Positions 17,652 to 26,474 of a stretch of 64,000 nucleotides of DNA are shown here, piece after piece. The translations under genes and the position numbers were made by a program. Numbering within the stretch: the stretch's first letter is position 1; every line of letters starts with the position of its first letter. This DNA comes from Shewanella corallii. Lineage in GTDB: Bacteria; Pseudomonadota; Gammaproteobacteria; Enterobacterales; Shewanellaceae. The DNA lies in the NCBI RefSeq assembly GCF_023349125.1, contig NZ_JAKIKT010000006.1, positions 1 through 64,000 on the forward strand, given 5' to 3'. The notes under the pieces are model-generated. The model was not told where the DNA came from. It saw only the letters and a list, made by a program, of their open reading frames with translations, and ran no database searches.

Positions 17652-18644
17652 TCAGCGCTCCAATACAGAGGCTGCGCCAGGGTACCTGGCTTTGGGTTGG
17701 TTCATCTCTGCGGCTTCCCTTGCCTGTGGCAGCATCTCTCCGGTCAGCAGGCGGGACAGTTTTCCGGCCGCATCCTGAGTCAGCACCATGATTTCAATTC
17801 TGCGATTTTTGGCATGATAAGGGTCTTCAGGGATCAGCGGGACTCTGGCTGCCATTCCTGTGACCTGTAACAGCTGATTTGGGTGCACGCCGCTGTACTC
17901 CAACGTCTGGCGGGCGATTAACGCTCTGTCTGCCGACAGCTCCCAGTTGGTATAGCTGCGGCCCACATAGGGCAGGGCATCGGTATGGCCTGACACCGTC
18001 AGACCGTTTTTGACCTGACCCAGCAAGGGAGCCAGCGCCATCAGCAGGTCTTCAAAATAGGGCTGCATCTGCGCCTGCCCCAGTTTGAACATGGCCTGAT
18101 GTTCGCTGTCGTGGATCAGAATACGTATTCCCTGGGGCAGTATCTGCAGGGCGACATTGGAGCCCATCTGTGCCGCTTCAATGACTTGATTGATCTCCCG
18201 TGCCAGCAACTCCAGCTGAGCCTGGGTGGCAAACTCTCCGGGCACCAGCGAGTTCAGCTCAGGGCCCAGTCCGGCCTTGGTCTGCTTTTCCCCTTCCGGC
18301 ACCCTGACATGCATAGAGGCACCGGCTCTGTCGGTACCTGCGTGGTGGGTGGGAATCGCGCCGGGCTGCACCTGCATATTGCCCTGCAGGTCGATCAGTG
18401 AAGGGCTGTTACTGATATCAAAGGGGTTCATTTCACCGGCGGCAAACAGGTCACCATTGATATATTGCACCACCATTTCCCGCTCTTTCTGATCGGCAAC
18501 CTGAATAATCCAGAGCACCATAAACAGCGCCATCATGGCCAGGGTAAAGTCGGCAAATGCCACCTTCCACGCACCACCGTGCGCCGCATGCTTTCCGCCC
18601 CGGGGGCGTTTGCGGATAATGACAGGATCGTTGGAGACAGCCAT
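17652..18644 (-). CDS. lafU: lateral flagellar stator protein MotB/LafU
   Basis: 330 residues. A basic N-terminus (RKRPRGGKHAAHGGAWK) is followed by one TM helix with the proton-carrying Asp32 (VAFADFTLAMMALFMVLWI), the same number as in E. coli MotB. The C-terminal OmpA-like peptidoglycan-binding domain has GLTVSGHTDALPY and NWELSADRALIARQ, with the partner sequence NRRIEIMV. It pairs with LafT to form a stator. The Asp context and the lateral family suggest proton rather than sodium drive. Its ATG overlaps the lafT stop by one base. Confidence 0.93.
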   Translation of the reverse strand: MAVSNDPVIIRKRPRGGKHAAHGGAWKVAFADFTLAMMALFMVLWIIQVADQKEREMVVQYINGDLFAAGEMNPFDISNSPSLIDLQGNMQVQPGAIPTHHAGTDRAGASMHVRVPEGEKQTKAGLGPELNSLVPGEFATQAQLELLAREINQVIEAAQMGSNVALQILPQGIRILIHDSEHQAMFKLGQAQMQPYFEDLLMALAPLLGQVKNGLTVSGHTDALPYVGRSYTNWELSADRALIARQTLEYSGVHPNQLLQVTGMAARVPLIPEDPYHAKNRRIEIMVLTQDAAGKLSRLLTGEMLPQAREAAEMNQPKARYPGAASVLER

Positions 18645-19498
18645 CAGAAGCGTTGCTCCATCAGCATCTGCTCCAGTTCAATAAAGCTGGGGCGGTTTTC
18701 CAGTTGGATCTGCTTACGGCCGGCATCAATCGCCTGCATAGGCGGTTTGCCCTTGGCGAAGGTAGACAGCATGGCGGAGATGCAACGCAGCCGGGTAACT
18801 TCACGCTCCACCTGATGTTCCAGTGCTTTGGACAGAGGGTCGAACAGGCAGTAACAGGCGAAGATACCGATAAAAGTTCCCACCAGAGCGGCCGCTACTT
18901 TAACGCCAATCAGGGTAATGGGACCGTCGATATTGGACATGGTAATAATAATGCCCATCACCGCCGCCAGAATACCGAATCCCGGCATAGCCTCGGCGAT
19001 CTTGGCCACAGCTTCTGACGGACGCAGAGCGTCGTGCTCGATGCGGTGGATCTCCTCCTCCAGAATCACTTCCAGATCATGGGCGGAGATCTTACCTATG
19101 GATTGCAATCTGAGGTTATCGATCAGGAACTGCAGTACCTGTGGGTGCTCCAGTACTGTGGGATACATTAAAAACAGTGAGCTTTCGTTGGGGTTTTCAA
19201 TATGGGCGTCCAGCACCTTCAGACCCTGGGACTGGATCTGGGTCATCAGCATGCTCATCAGGCCAAACAGCTGGGGATACAGCTCAGGGTCTTCCTGCTC
19301 TTTGGACAGATTGCGACACTGGGTCAGCATCTCCAGCAGGACTGGCTTGGGGGTGGCGATGACCAGAGCACCGATACCTGCGCCGAAAATAATCAAAATT
19401 TCAGCGGGTTGCCACAAAGCCCCCAGCAGGCCGCCCGCCCAGACGTAGCCGCCGAACACAGACAAGATAATGACCACCAATCCCACAAGTTTATTCAT
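18644..19498 (-). CDS. lafT: lateral flagellar stator protein MotA/LafT
   Basis: 284 residues of the MotA family, four TM helices: about 4-24, 33-50, 170-190 and 200-220. Helices 3 and 4 have GFGILAAVMGIIITM and VAAALVGTFIGIFACYCLFDPL. The cytoplasmic loop carries conserved charged residues (about 85-165, including EEEIHRIEHDALRPSEA) for contact with FliG. Together with LafU it forms the ion-conducting stator of the lateral motor. It is followed directly by lafU and lies downstream of lafS. Confidence 0.93.
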   Translation of the reverse strand: MNKLVGLVVIILSVFGGYVWAGGLLGALWQPAEILIIFGAGIGALVIATPKPVLLEMLTQCRNLSKEQEDPELYPQLFGLMSMLMTQIQSQGLKVLDAHIENPNESSLFLMYPTVLEHPQVLQFLIDNLRLQSIGKISAHDLEVILEEEIHRIEHDALRPSEAVAKIAEAMPGFGILAAVMGIIITMSNIDGPITLIGVKVAAALVGTFIGIFACYCLFDPLSKALEHQVEREVTRLRCISAMLSTFAKGKPPMQAIDAGRKQIQLENRPSFIELEQMLMEQRF

Positions 19499-19517
19499 TT
19501 GCTGTCACCTGTTTGAG

Positions 19518-20237
19518 TCAGCGCCACTCCTGATACAGCCCGTTCAGCTGCTTCACTGCCGCCTTGTGCAGCTGGCAGATACGGGTTTCCGTCAGGCCAA
19601 GGGTGGCGGCGATCTCCTTTAAATTCAGTTCATGTTGATAATAAAGCGACAGGATCACCTGATCTCTTTTGGCTAATTTGCGGATAGCGGCTTCCAGGGT
19701 TTTATGACGCTGAAATCTGTCGATTTCGCCTTCGTCCTGACCCGGTTCCTGGCCACCGGCCAGCATGTCATCCAGGCTGGCCATGGACTCGGCCTGAATG
19801 GCAAACAGTCGCTGGCGGTAATCCTCGGCCGACAGCGACAGGGCATCGGCGACTTCGTTATCTTTGGGCGGGCGGGCCAGCTCCCGGGTTAACCTGCGCA
19901 CTGTGTCGTTGAGCTCGTGGGCCTGTTGCCTTACCGGGCGGGGACGCCAGTCCTGACGCCTGAGTTCGTCCAGAATGGCACCGCGGATACGCTGACCGGC
20001 AAAGGAGATAAAGCCGGGGTCATAATCTCCCGGGTAGCGTCGTCCCGCTTCCAGCAATGCCATCATGGCGATCTGCTCCATATCCTCCGGTTCCATCATG
20101 GGGCCGCAGTGGCTGCGCAAAGAGGAGACGCAGCGCTTTACCAGAGGCAGATACTGAGACATCAGCTGAGCTTCGGTCAGACGCTTGGCTGATTGCTGTT
20201 GGGGTTCCTGATAGGCCAGTTGTTCCGCGTTTACCAT
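19518..20237 (-). CDS. lafS: lateral flagellar sigma-28 factor (FliA/LafS)
   Basis: 239 residues. Sigma-70 family class 3: region 2 (LVKRCVSSLRSHCGPMMEPEDMEQIAMMALLEAGRRYPG, in which residues for -10 recognition fall), region 3 (DELRRQDWRPRPVRQQA, short linker) and region 4 with a helix-turn-helix (LNLKEIAATLGLTETRICQLH). It directs late lateral flagellar genes such as lafA and should be held by the FlgM encoded at 36358. It lies between fliL and lafT, as in the Vibrio lafFSTU order. Confidence 0.93.
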   Translation of the reverse strand: MVNAEQLAYQEPQQQSAKRLTEAQLMSQYLPLVKRCVSSLRSHCGPMMEPEDMEQIAMMALLEAGRRYPGDYDPGFISFAGQRIRGAILDELRRQDWRPRPVRQQAHELNDTVRRLTRELARPPKDNEVADALSLSAEDYRQRLFAIQAESMASLDDMLAGGQEPGQDEGEIDRFQRHKTLEAAIRKLAKRDQVILSLYYQHELNLKEIAATLGLTETRICQLHKAAVKQLNGLYQEWR

Positions 20238-20245
20238 AGTGCCTC

Positions 20246-20692
20246 CTATTGAATGACCAGTCGGGTGAAAAGCACGTCGTCAATCTTCACGGCGAACTTG
20301 TTGGCACTCAGTACATTGGTCAGCAGATCTTTGGCTTCCTGTTGCAGCTGCTCCAGATTTTTGGGCTTGTTGAGCTCATCCACCTGCTTACCGGCGAACA
20401 TCTTCATCAAAGAGTTGCGCACCAGTGGATCAGCTTCTGCCAGTTGATGTTTGGCATTGGCAGAGGAGGATTTAAGCGCCAGCTCCAGCAGTACATAGTG
20501 CTGATAATCTTTGCCCGGCACTGAAATGATAAAGCGCTCCAGCGGATAGAATCTGGGTGTGGGCTGGGCGACCTGTTGCGGCTCAAATACATCCCCCATC
20601 AGGGTGGGAGATTGCCAACCCAGGTAGAAGGCACCGGCGCTGCAGCCAAGGGCGATGGTCAGGGTTTTAAGGTGCTTTTTCATAAAGGACAT
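20246..20692 (-). CDS. fliL: flagellar basal body-associated protein FliL (LafF)
   Basis: 148 residues from ATG 20692, which has AAGGAGA at good spacing; the open frame extends upstream but lacks a better start. It has a single TM helix at about 10-25 (TLTIALGCSAGAFYLGW), then a periplasmic FliL domain with YPLERFIISVPG, HYVLLELALK and a C-terminal DDVLFTRLVIQ. FliL proteins surround and support the stator. It corresponds to lafF in the Vibrio naming. Confidence 0.85.
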   Translation of the reverse strand: MSFMKKHLKTLTIALGCSAGAFYLGWQSPTLMGDVFEPQQVAQPTPRFYPLERFIISVPGKDYQHYVLLELALKSSSANAKHQLAEADPLVRNSLMKMFAGKQVDELNKPKNLEQLQQEAKDLLTNVLSANKFAVKIDDVLFTRLVIQ

Positions 20693-20705
20693 AAGGTCTC
20701 CTTGG

Positions 20706-22025
20706 TCAGGCCAGCAGATTGAGATCTGAGCTGGCGGTCGGACGCTGAGGTTGTGAACCTGTGTCCGAATCACTGAGGTGCGTGGCAGATATGCGCTGGC
20801 TATCCTGATGTGAATGGGCCTGGCGCTGGTCGGTGTCGCCTCCCTGTTGGCCTACATCCAGTTGAATATCGCCCTGATGATCCTGGGCCAGTTCGGCGCG
20901 CAGGCGTTCAAGACCGCTTTGCAGTGCATCGCGGATATGGTTGTTGGCAGCGTGCATTTGAATATGCAGGCGGTCACCGTCGAGACGAATGTTCAGATCG
21001 ACCTTGCCCATATCCGGCGGGTCCAGCCTGAGCTCTGCTTTCTGGATATGCTGATCCAGTTGGAATCTGAGTTGCTCGCGTAGGGGCTGCAGCAGTTCTC
21101 TGGCGTGTTGTGGAATCTGAGCATTAGGGGTCAATGGCAGTGGCCCCCATTGGCTGACTGTTTGACGACTGGCCTGACTGGCATCCACCTGAGTCTGGGC
21201 ATCGGCTGCCGCTGTCAGTGGCGACAGGAGTTGAGCCTGTGGCGCACTGCGCATTAGCTCTCCGGCACTGCGTTGGGTTAACCAGTCAGCTGGACTGGCG
21301 TCTGCGCCGGGCAGAGCTGTTCCTTGCAGTGACGATAATGTCCCTCCCGAAAGGGATGAGAGAGATTGAGTGTGACCGCTTGCCTGAGTCAGACTGGTTT
21401 GCGACGCATTACCGGCCGTCGCGCTTACCGCTGCTGTGGTCGCGCTGTTGCCATCAATCAAGCCGGACGCGGTTACCTGAGCCTGGCTCTGGCCGTTCGC
21501 AGCAACAAAAGGTGCAGCAACAATAGGCCCGGAGAGCGGCTGTGCAGGTGTGTTCAGAGCAGCGTCCTGTCCCTTCGGCTGGCCATTGAGCGGACTGCCG
21601 GGCTGAGCTAAAAGTTGGGCTGTGGAGTGAGGGTTTAGTTGGGCATGGGTGCCTGTCACTGCGCCTGACGTTTGCTCTGAGTGCACAGCTGAGAACTGAG
21701 TGGACAGCGGCGTCCCTGCCTGATGAGAGGCATATGCCGTATGCTGACTGAAGCCATCGACCTCAGGTTCTGTGGTCTCATCCCGGGACAATGACGCCTG
21801 AGACGTTTTGTCTATGTCCCTGGCTTTCCCGGTGCTGGCTTGCTCAGTGCTGGCCTGCTTACTGGCCTGACGGCGATATTCCGCAAAGCTGCCACTGTCA
21901 CCGGGCTCCTTTGAGTTCTGCTCGTCCGCTTTATATTGCGGCTGCAGTGAATCAGTCCCGGCAGATCCCTTAATCTGGCTGTGAGAGTGCGCCTGGGGCT
22001 GGGCGTAAAGAAGTTCAATTGCCAT
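20706..22025 (-). CDS. fliK: flagellar hook-length control protein FliK (LafE)
   Basis: 439 residues. The first 300 or so are low-complexity and rich in Gln, Ser, Ala and Thr, as expected for the ruler part. The C-terminal switch domain (about 310-400) has ELRLDPPDMGKVDLNIRLDG, then IQMHAANNHIRDALQSGL. FliK measures hook length and signals FlhB to switch export to filament substrates. Its ATG overlaps the end of the FliT-like gene by 11 bases. Gene order matches lafE. Confidence 0.88.
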   Translation of the reverse strand: MAIELLYAQPQAHSHSQIKGSAGTDSLQPQYKADEQNSKEPGDSGSFAEYRRQASKQASTEQASTGKARDIDKTSQASLSRDETTEPEVDGFSQHTAYASHQAGTPLSTQFSAVHSEQTSGAVTGTHAQLNPHSTAQLLAQPGSPLNGQPKGQDAALNTPAQPLSGPIVAAPFVAANGQSQAQVTASGLIDGNSATTAAVSATAGNASQTSLTQASGHTQSLSSLSGGTLSSLQGTALPGADASPADWLTQRSAGELMRSAPQAQLLSPLTAAADAQTQVDASQASRQTVSQWGPLPLTPNAQIPQHARELLQPLREQLRFQLDQHIQKAELRLDPPDMGKVDLNIRLDGDRLHIQMHAANNHIRDALQSGLERLRAELAQDHQGDIQLDVGQQGGDTDQRQAHSHQDSQRISATHLSDSDTGSQPQRPTASSDLNLLA

Positions 22026-22443
22026 AGGGGGAGGAATATCCTTGACCTTGTCGCTGGGGCTGGGGCTGCTCTGGCTTTGTGGTGACTGTGGCGTCTGGGC
22101 TCTGGGCTGACTGTGAGCTCAGGGCTGATTCGGAGCTCAAGGCTGTCATCGCATAAGCGTTCAGACCATCCTGGCTGGCGCGGAAGCTCTGCATGGTTTC
22201 CGCCAGCTGATCTTTGTCCTGTTGCAGGCGATGGATAATGGCCTGATGGCACTGGGCCAGCTCCTGTCTGGCCACCAGTTCAGCATGGTTACGGGGTTGC
22301 CCACGTTTAATCAGCGCGTTAACCAGTTTGCGGTTAACCGCCCGCAGGGCATCAAGGTCACCCTTGTCGGCATGGGTCACCAGCGCATGTTGAAACTGTT
22401 TCCAGTACTGGACTTCCCTGTTGGAGGAGTTATTCATCTGCAT
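22015..22443 (-). CDS. fliT: FliT-like flagellar chaperone (LafD)
   Basis: 142 residues, mostly helical and polar, with a Gln/Ser/Pro-rich tail. The N-terminal helices (WKQFQHALVTHADKGDLD, ALIKRGQPRNHAELVARQEL) fit the small FliT/LafD class of FliD chaperones. The identification relies mainly on position between fliS and fliK; sequence conservation in this family is weak. ATG 22443 is three bases after the fliS stop. Confidence 0.65.
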   Translation of the reverse strand: MQMNNSSNREVQYWKQFQHALVTHADKGDLDALRAVNRKLVNALIKRGQPRNHAELVARQELAQCHQAIIHRLQQDKDQLAETMQSFRASQDGLNAYAMTALSSESALSSQSAQSPDATVTTKPEQPQPQRQGQGYSSPYGN

Positions 22444-22446
22444 ACC

Positions 22447-22830
22447 TCAGTTCAGGTTGGCCCAGCCTTCCTGGATCTGGGTGATCACCTCGACCACAGG
22501 CTGCAGTGCTTTGGGGTTGTTATCGACACTGGCGCTGACCAGCTGACGGCTGCAGTAGTCGTACAGACGATTCAGGTTCACCGCCACTTCACCGCCATTG
22601 TCCATATCCAGCATGGAGTCCAGACCGTGCACTATGTTGAGGCACTTGTTTATGCTCTTACCTTTGTCTTCAAAGGCTTTACGCTGCATATGGCCAGCGG
22701 CACGGGCCAGCTCTTCCAGCAGACCTTCCAGCAGCATGCGTACCATTTCGTGGGGATTGGCCGAGGCCGCGCGGGCCTCAAGGCTGGCCTGACGGTAGCC
22801 GCTGAAAGGGTCTTGTTCATTTAGCATCAT
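22447..22830 (-). CDS. fliS: flagellin chaperone FliS (LafC)
   Basis: 127 residues. FliS family features: GYRQASLEARAASANPHEMVRMLLEGLLEEL near the N-terminus and LNRLYDYCSRQLVSASVDNN in the last third. It binds the flagellin C-terminus, prevents early polymerisation and delivers flagellin to the export gate. It starts 11 bases after fliD. Confidence 0.9.
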   Translation of the reverse strand: MMLNEQDPFSGYRQASLEARAASANPHEMVRMLLEGLLEELARAAGHMQRKAFEDKGKSINKCLNIVHGLDSMLDMDNGGEVAVNLNRLYDYCSRQLVSASVDNNPKALQPVVEVITQIQEGWANLN

Positions 22831-22841
22831 GGGAGGTGTCC

Positions 22842-24197
22842 TCAGTAAAACAGCATGCTGGCGGAGTTCATTTCGTTGATGGCGGATTCCATCGCAGTGA
22901 ACTGCCCCAGGTAGATCTGGTATCTCTGTTCCATCAGCCGGTTGTGTCGGTCGATGTTGTCTTCCACCCGGTCAATCTGACCGTCCAGGGTGTCTTTCTT
23001 GTTGTCGAGATAGCCGTCGAATTTGGTGAAGGGCTCAATGGTGTTTTCCAGCTGATCAACCAGACCACCCTTAGAGGTGAACATCTCTGTGATACCGGCC
23101 GGATTGTTTTTCAGGGCATCAGTCAGCTTTTCAGAGTCGATCTCCAGCTTGCCGCTGCGGGTTAGCTCAATACCGATATCGCCAAGACGCATGCCGTTGG
23201 GAGCATCGGCAAACACGATATTGCGCAGTTTGCTCTGCAGGTTACGTATGGTGCTGTCGCCCTTGAGAATGCCTATCTGGTCTTCGTCGACTGAGGTGGG
23301 GCGATCGTCATCATCATCCTTGTCCTCATCGTCTTTATCCTTGTCATCCTCATCCAGAGCTTCTGCGCCCATGGAGCGGGTCAGTGAGTTGATCTGATCC
23401 AGCAGGTCGTTGACTGCATCGACAAAGTCTTCTACCGCTTCTTCGCTGGCCTCATAGTCAGCTTTTACGCTGATCATGCTGGACTCACCGGCGGCGTGGG
23501 TTTGTCTGAGCTCGATATCCATGCCATCAATCACATTGGTCAGCTGATTGGAGCTGTTGGAGATAGCGATACCATTGAGGGTGATCTGGGCATCCTGAGC
23601 GGCACGGCGCTCTGTCATACCCCAGTCAGCGCCATCCATAGTCACAGAGATGGTGCTGGCTGCGCCGGTCTCTTTGGCGGTCATCATCAGCTCGACCTGA
23701 CCGCCGGTGCGAACCAGACTGGCCTGTACACCCGGGTTGTCAGGATGGTCGTTGATCATGTCTCTGAGACTGGTGACGGTTTTGCTGCCATCGGCATTCA
23801 GCACAGACATATCAAGATCCAGCTGCTTACCGCCGACATTGATGCTCAGCACGCCGGATGTTGGCAGCAGATCGGTTTCTGAGCCGAAGGTCTTGCTCAG
23901 CTGATGGGCCTGGGCAAGCTGGTGTACCTGCAGCTCATAATCGCCGGCAGGAGAATCAGGGCTGACGGTCACAGTGGCGTTTTCGCCGGTCACATCCGCC
24001 TTCTTGGCTTCGAAGGAGCCGTTCTCCAGCTTTTCCAGCTTGCTGATGATCTTGTCCATAGATCTGTCCAGCAGCTTGTAGGCATCAAGCTGGTCTTCAT
24101 ATTTGTCCATCTTGGCTTTGTACAGCTGGTCTTTGCCCATACGCTCGGCTGCGATCAGTTGTTCGGCAAATTGGGCGCCGCTCATTCCGGAAATCAT
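22842..24197 (-). CDS. fliD: filament cap protein FliD (LafB)
   Basis: 451 residues from ATG 24197, with AGGAGGA upstream; the frame stays open for 21 codons more without a better start. N- and C-terminal coiled regions flank beta domains as in FliD: DAYKLLDRSMDKIISKLEKL at the start, the hook-IN-like GDYELQVHQLAQAHQL, and a C-terminal KFDGYLDNKKDTLDGQIDRVEDNI. It caps the growing filament. An odd feature is a run of almost only Asp, Glu and Lys at about residues 278-303 (DEDDKDKDDEDKDDDDD), which probably makes an exposed, flexible loop. Confidence 0.92.
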   Translation of the reverse strand: MISGMSGAQFAEQLIAAERMGKDQLYKAKMDKYEDQLDAYKLLDRSMDKIISKLEKLENGSFEAKKADVTGENATVTVSPDSPAGDYELQVHQLAQAHQLSKTFGSETDLLPTSGVLSINVGGKQLDLDMSVLNADGSKTVTSLRDMINDHPDNPGVQASLVRTGGQVELMMTAKETGAASTISVTMDGADWGMTERRAAQDAQITLNGIAISNSSNQLTNVIDGMDIELRQTHAAGESSMISVKADYEASEEAVEDFVDAVNDLLDQINSLTRSMGAEALDEDDKDKDDEDKDDDDDRPTSVDEDQIGILKGDSTIRNLQSKLRNIVFADAPNGMRLGDIGIELTRSGKLEIDSEKLTDALKNNPAGITEMFTSKGGLVDQLENTIEPFTKFDGYLDNKKDTLDGQIDRVEDNIDRHNRLMEQRYQIYLGQFTAMESAINEMNSASMLFY

Positions 24198-24481
24198 GCT
24201 TATCCTCCTGCGCTGGTCCGGGCGCAGGCTATGGGTTGAGTCTCTGCTCTGCCATAGCAAGCCATATGCCAGCTGTTTAAAGTTATGTAAGGCTCAGTTT
24301 TTAAAGCGATTACTGTTTTGGTTGAGCACCGGGGGAAATCCTGAATTTCCCCTGTAAAGAGGAAGAGGCGGAACCGAAATTTCCTGTGTTTCCTGCCTGT
24401 TCTCTGTTGTTTAAGGCGGCAGTGGCAAGGGTGGTTTAAAGCCGGGGTGGGAGATTTATTGGGGTAATCGGGAACAGGGCA
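24198..24481. promoter_or_regulatory. control region upstream of fliD with a shared palindromic motif
   Basis: About 285 bases between the lafA terminator and fliD, without an ORF. It holds AGGCGGAACCGAAATTTCC at 24366-24384 (GGAA-N7-TTCC), found in similar form near flgA/flgB and flgM. It also has an 8-bp hairpin GGGGAAAT / ATTTCCCC at 24332-24352. The fliDSTKL-lafSTU promoter is probably here, but I could not place a clear sigma-28 or sigma-54 core element. Confidence 0.4.
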
Positions 24482-24482
24482 A

Positions 24483-24509
24483 TAAAAAACGCCCTCCGAA
24501 GAGGGCGTT
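24483..24509 (-). terminator. rho-independent terminator of flagellin gene lafA
   Basis: A 9-bp stem AACGCCCTC / GAGGGCGTT (24488-24496 and 24501-24509) with a 4-base loop. On the minus strand it is followed by a T run (A run at 24484-24489). Confidence 0.85.
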
Positions 24510-24537
24510 GGCAGACAACATAGGAAAGGAGGAGGTA

Positions 24538-25338
24538 TTAGCCCAGCAGGCCCATAACCAGGCCAGTGTTCTGGTTGGCCTTGGACAGTACGTTGGTACC
24601 GGCCTGAACCAGCAGCTGGTTTTTGGTCATGGCAGCAGATTCAGTGGCGAAATCAGCATCCATGATGCGGCCTGCAGCAGCAGTGGTGTTTTCGGTGACG
24701 TTAGCCAGGTTGGACGCAGTGTGTTCCAGACGGTTGATGTTGGCACCCAGATCAGAGCGCGCAGTACCTACTTGATCGATGTAAGTGTTGATTTCATCGA
24801 TAGCATCAGTCGCGTTGGCTTGAGTTGTCAGGTCTCCGGTCAGAGCAGTAGGGCTTGTAATGCCTACGTTCAGTTTTTCAGTGCTGCTTGCACCAATTTG
24901 GAAATCAACACCAGCGTTCAGTTTGGTGAACAGGTTGTTACCTGCGTACTCGGTGTTGCCCAAGATACGGGCTGCTTCAGTCTTCAGCGCTGTAAACTCT
25001 TCATTCAGCGCGGTCAGATCAGCAGAAGAGTTTACGCCGTTGGCAGCCTGGGTCGCCAGCTCTTTCTGACGCTCAGCGATGTTGGTCAGCTCGTCCAGGG
25101 CGCCGTCAGCAGTCTGCAGCATGGAAGTCGCATCGTTAACGTTACGGCTGGCAGTGGTCATACCCACTACGTTGGCATTCAGGCGGTTGGCGATCTGCAG
25201 ACCGGCTGCATCGTCATCAGCACCGTTGATGCGCAGACCAGTGGACAGACGCTCCATGGCAGTGGACAGCAGACTGTTGTTCTTGTTTACAGAGTTCTGA
25301 GCGACCAGAGAAGAGTAGTTAGTGTGTACAGACAGCAT
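24538..25338 (-). CDS. lafA: lateral flagellin
   Basis: 266 residues. The N-terminal D0/D1 region is typical (SVHTNYSSLVAQNSVNKNN, MERLSTGLRINGADDDAAGLQI). The C-terminal part has NLANVTENTTAAAGRIMDADFATE and ends in VLSKANQNTGLVMGLLG. The central variable region is very short, as in other lateral flagellins. GGAGA lies upstream of the ATG. The strong terminator behind it and the separate upstream region suggest its own high-level promoter, presumably read by LafS. Confidence 0.95.
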   Translation of the reverse strand: MLSVHTNYSSLVAQNSVNKNNSLLSTAMERLSTGLRINGADDDAAGLQIANRLNANVVGMTTASRNVNDATSMLQTADGALDELTNIAERQKELATQAANGVNSSADLTALNEEFTALKTEAARILGNTEYAGNNLFTKLNAGVDFQIGASSTEKLNVGITSPTALTGDLTTQANATDAIDEINTYIDQVGTARSDLGANINRLEHTASNLANVTENTTAAAGRIMDADFATESAAMTKNQLLVQAGTNVLSKANQNTGLVMGLLG

Positions 25339-25442
25339 GGTTAAGTCTCCGTTGCGAAATTATTCATGTCTCAGAGAAAAAAGAGCGACAGGGAAAAACC
25401 AAACTGAATTTATTACTGAAAATATTTTATAACTTGTTGTAT

Positions 25443-26459
25443 TTAAATTTCTTTTAGTAGGTCTTTTGCCTGGTTACGTCCCAGGTTTGCCTGAGCCAAC
25501 AGGGCTTTAAGCTGCTCTGAGAAGGGGCTTTTGGCAAATTGATTGCTGATGGTTTCCAACAATTCCGGCTCTGGGGTGTCCGGGCGGGTATGTAACACAT
25601 TACCCAGGTGAGCCAGTTGAGCTCGGGTCTGACGGATTTGTGCTTCCAGCTTGCGACAGGTTTTGGTCAGTTTTATCTCAGTTTGCTGCAAACCCTGAGC
25701 CGTTTTCAGATCCCACTCTCTGGGGTCCTGCCAGTGCAACTGCTCCTGCACCTTAATTAATCTTGTGTCTCCCGCCGGCAGTCTGTGACCCTGTCCTTTC
25801 AGCAGCAGTCCCTCTTTGAGCAGTGGCCACTGGCTGTCATCACACTCAAAAATGGATTCGCTGCCATCAAAACTAACCTGTAATCCGGCCACTGACAGTG
25901 CTCGGGTCAGCTGTTCAGACAGAGAGTGACCATCATCACCGGCAGCCAGCGTGATACTCAGTATCAGCGGGCCTTCAGCTGTGGGCAGTTGCAGGGTGAT
26001 CTGCTCGTCTCTGGCTTTACTTGAGGCAAGGTTGACCGACTTAAGGCGGAAGCGACGACGCAAAGCACGCTGTTGATTCAGTCTGAGATTAAATTGATGG
26101 TCCAGCAGCGGCAGCCCAAGGTAGCTGGGTTGTTGACGGCTTAATTCGCCACGCAGCTGTTCCAGCTGCGCCTGTGCCTGAGGTTGTTGGCTGCGGGCCT
26201 GGGGCAGCAGTTGCAACATCTGTTTCAGCATCTGGTGTATCTGACTTTGAGCCTGTACAGCCAACTGTGCCGAGCTGATCCTGTGCTGGGCTTCAGTCAT
26301 TTTGGCCCAGCGTTCAAACGCCGCATGGCGGAACTGACCCACGAGCAGCTGCGGCTGTTGTTGGGCAGGGGAATTGCCTGTGGCTGTGGATTTTACCGTT
26401 TGGCTGACCGGGGCGAGTTGTCCCGCCAGCTTAAGCGCGTCTGATACACCGTTAATCAT
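25443..26459 (-). CDS. uncharacterised lateral flagellar locus protein with a possible flagellin hook-IN-like domain
   Basis: 338 residues with no signal peptide or TM helix. The N-terminal third is Gln-rich and helical (SAQLAVQAQSQIHQMLKQML). The middle (about 150-235) has the alternating pattern of flagellin hook-IN motifs: EQITLQLPTAEGPLILSITL, then HSLSEQLTRALSVAGLQVSF. The end is helical again (AKSPFSEQLKALLAQANLG). It stands alone between the flgL terminator and the flagellin promoter. I do not recognise a named family; by location and shape it could be a filament- or junction-associated protein exported by the lateral system. Confidence 0.6.
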   Translation of the reverse strand: MINGVSDALKLAGQLAPVSQTVKSTATGNSPAQQQPQLLVGQFRHAAFERWAKMTEAQHRISSAQLAVQAQSQIHQMLKQMLQLLPQARSQQPQAQAQLEQLRGELSRQQPSYLGLPLLDHQFNLRLNQQRALRRRFRLKSVNLASSKARDEQITLQLPTAEGPLILSITLAAGDDGHSLSEQLTRALSVAGLQVSFDGSESIFECDDSQWPLLKEGLLLKGQGHRLPAGDTRLIKVQEQLHWQDPREWDLKTAQGLQQTEIKLTKTCRKLEAQIRQTRAQLAHLGNVLHTRPDTPEPELLETISNQFAKSPFSEQLKALLAQANLGRNQAKDLLKEI

Positions 26460-26474
26460 GGCTACTGCTTATTT

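Noticed and set aside
25339..25442. A sigma-28 promoter for lafA (TTCAGTTT ... CTGTCGCT)
   Set aside because: Only a loose likeness to the FliA consensus TAAA-N15-GCCGATAA; a similar stretch before flgM differs in spacing by one base.
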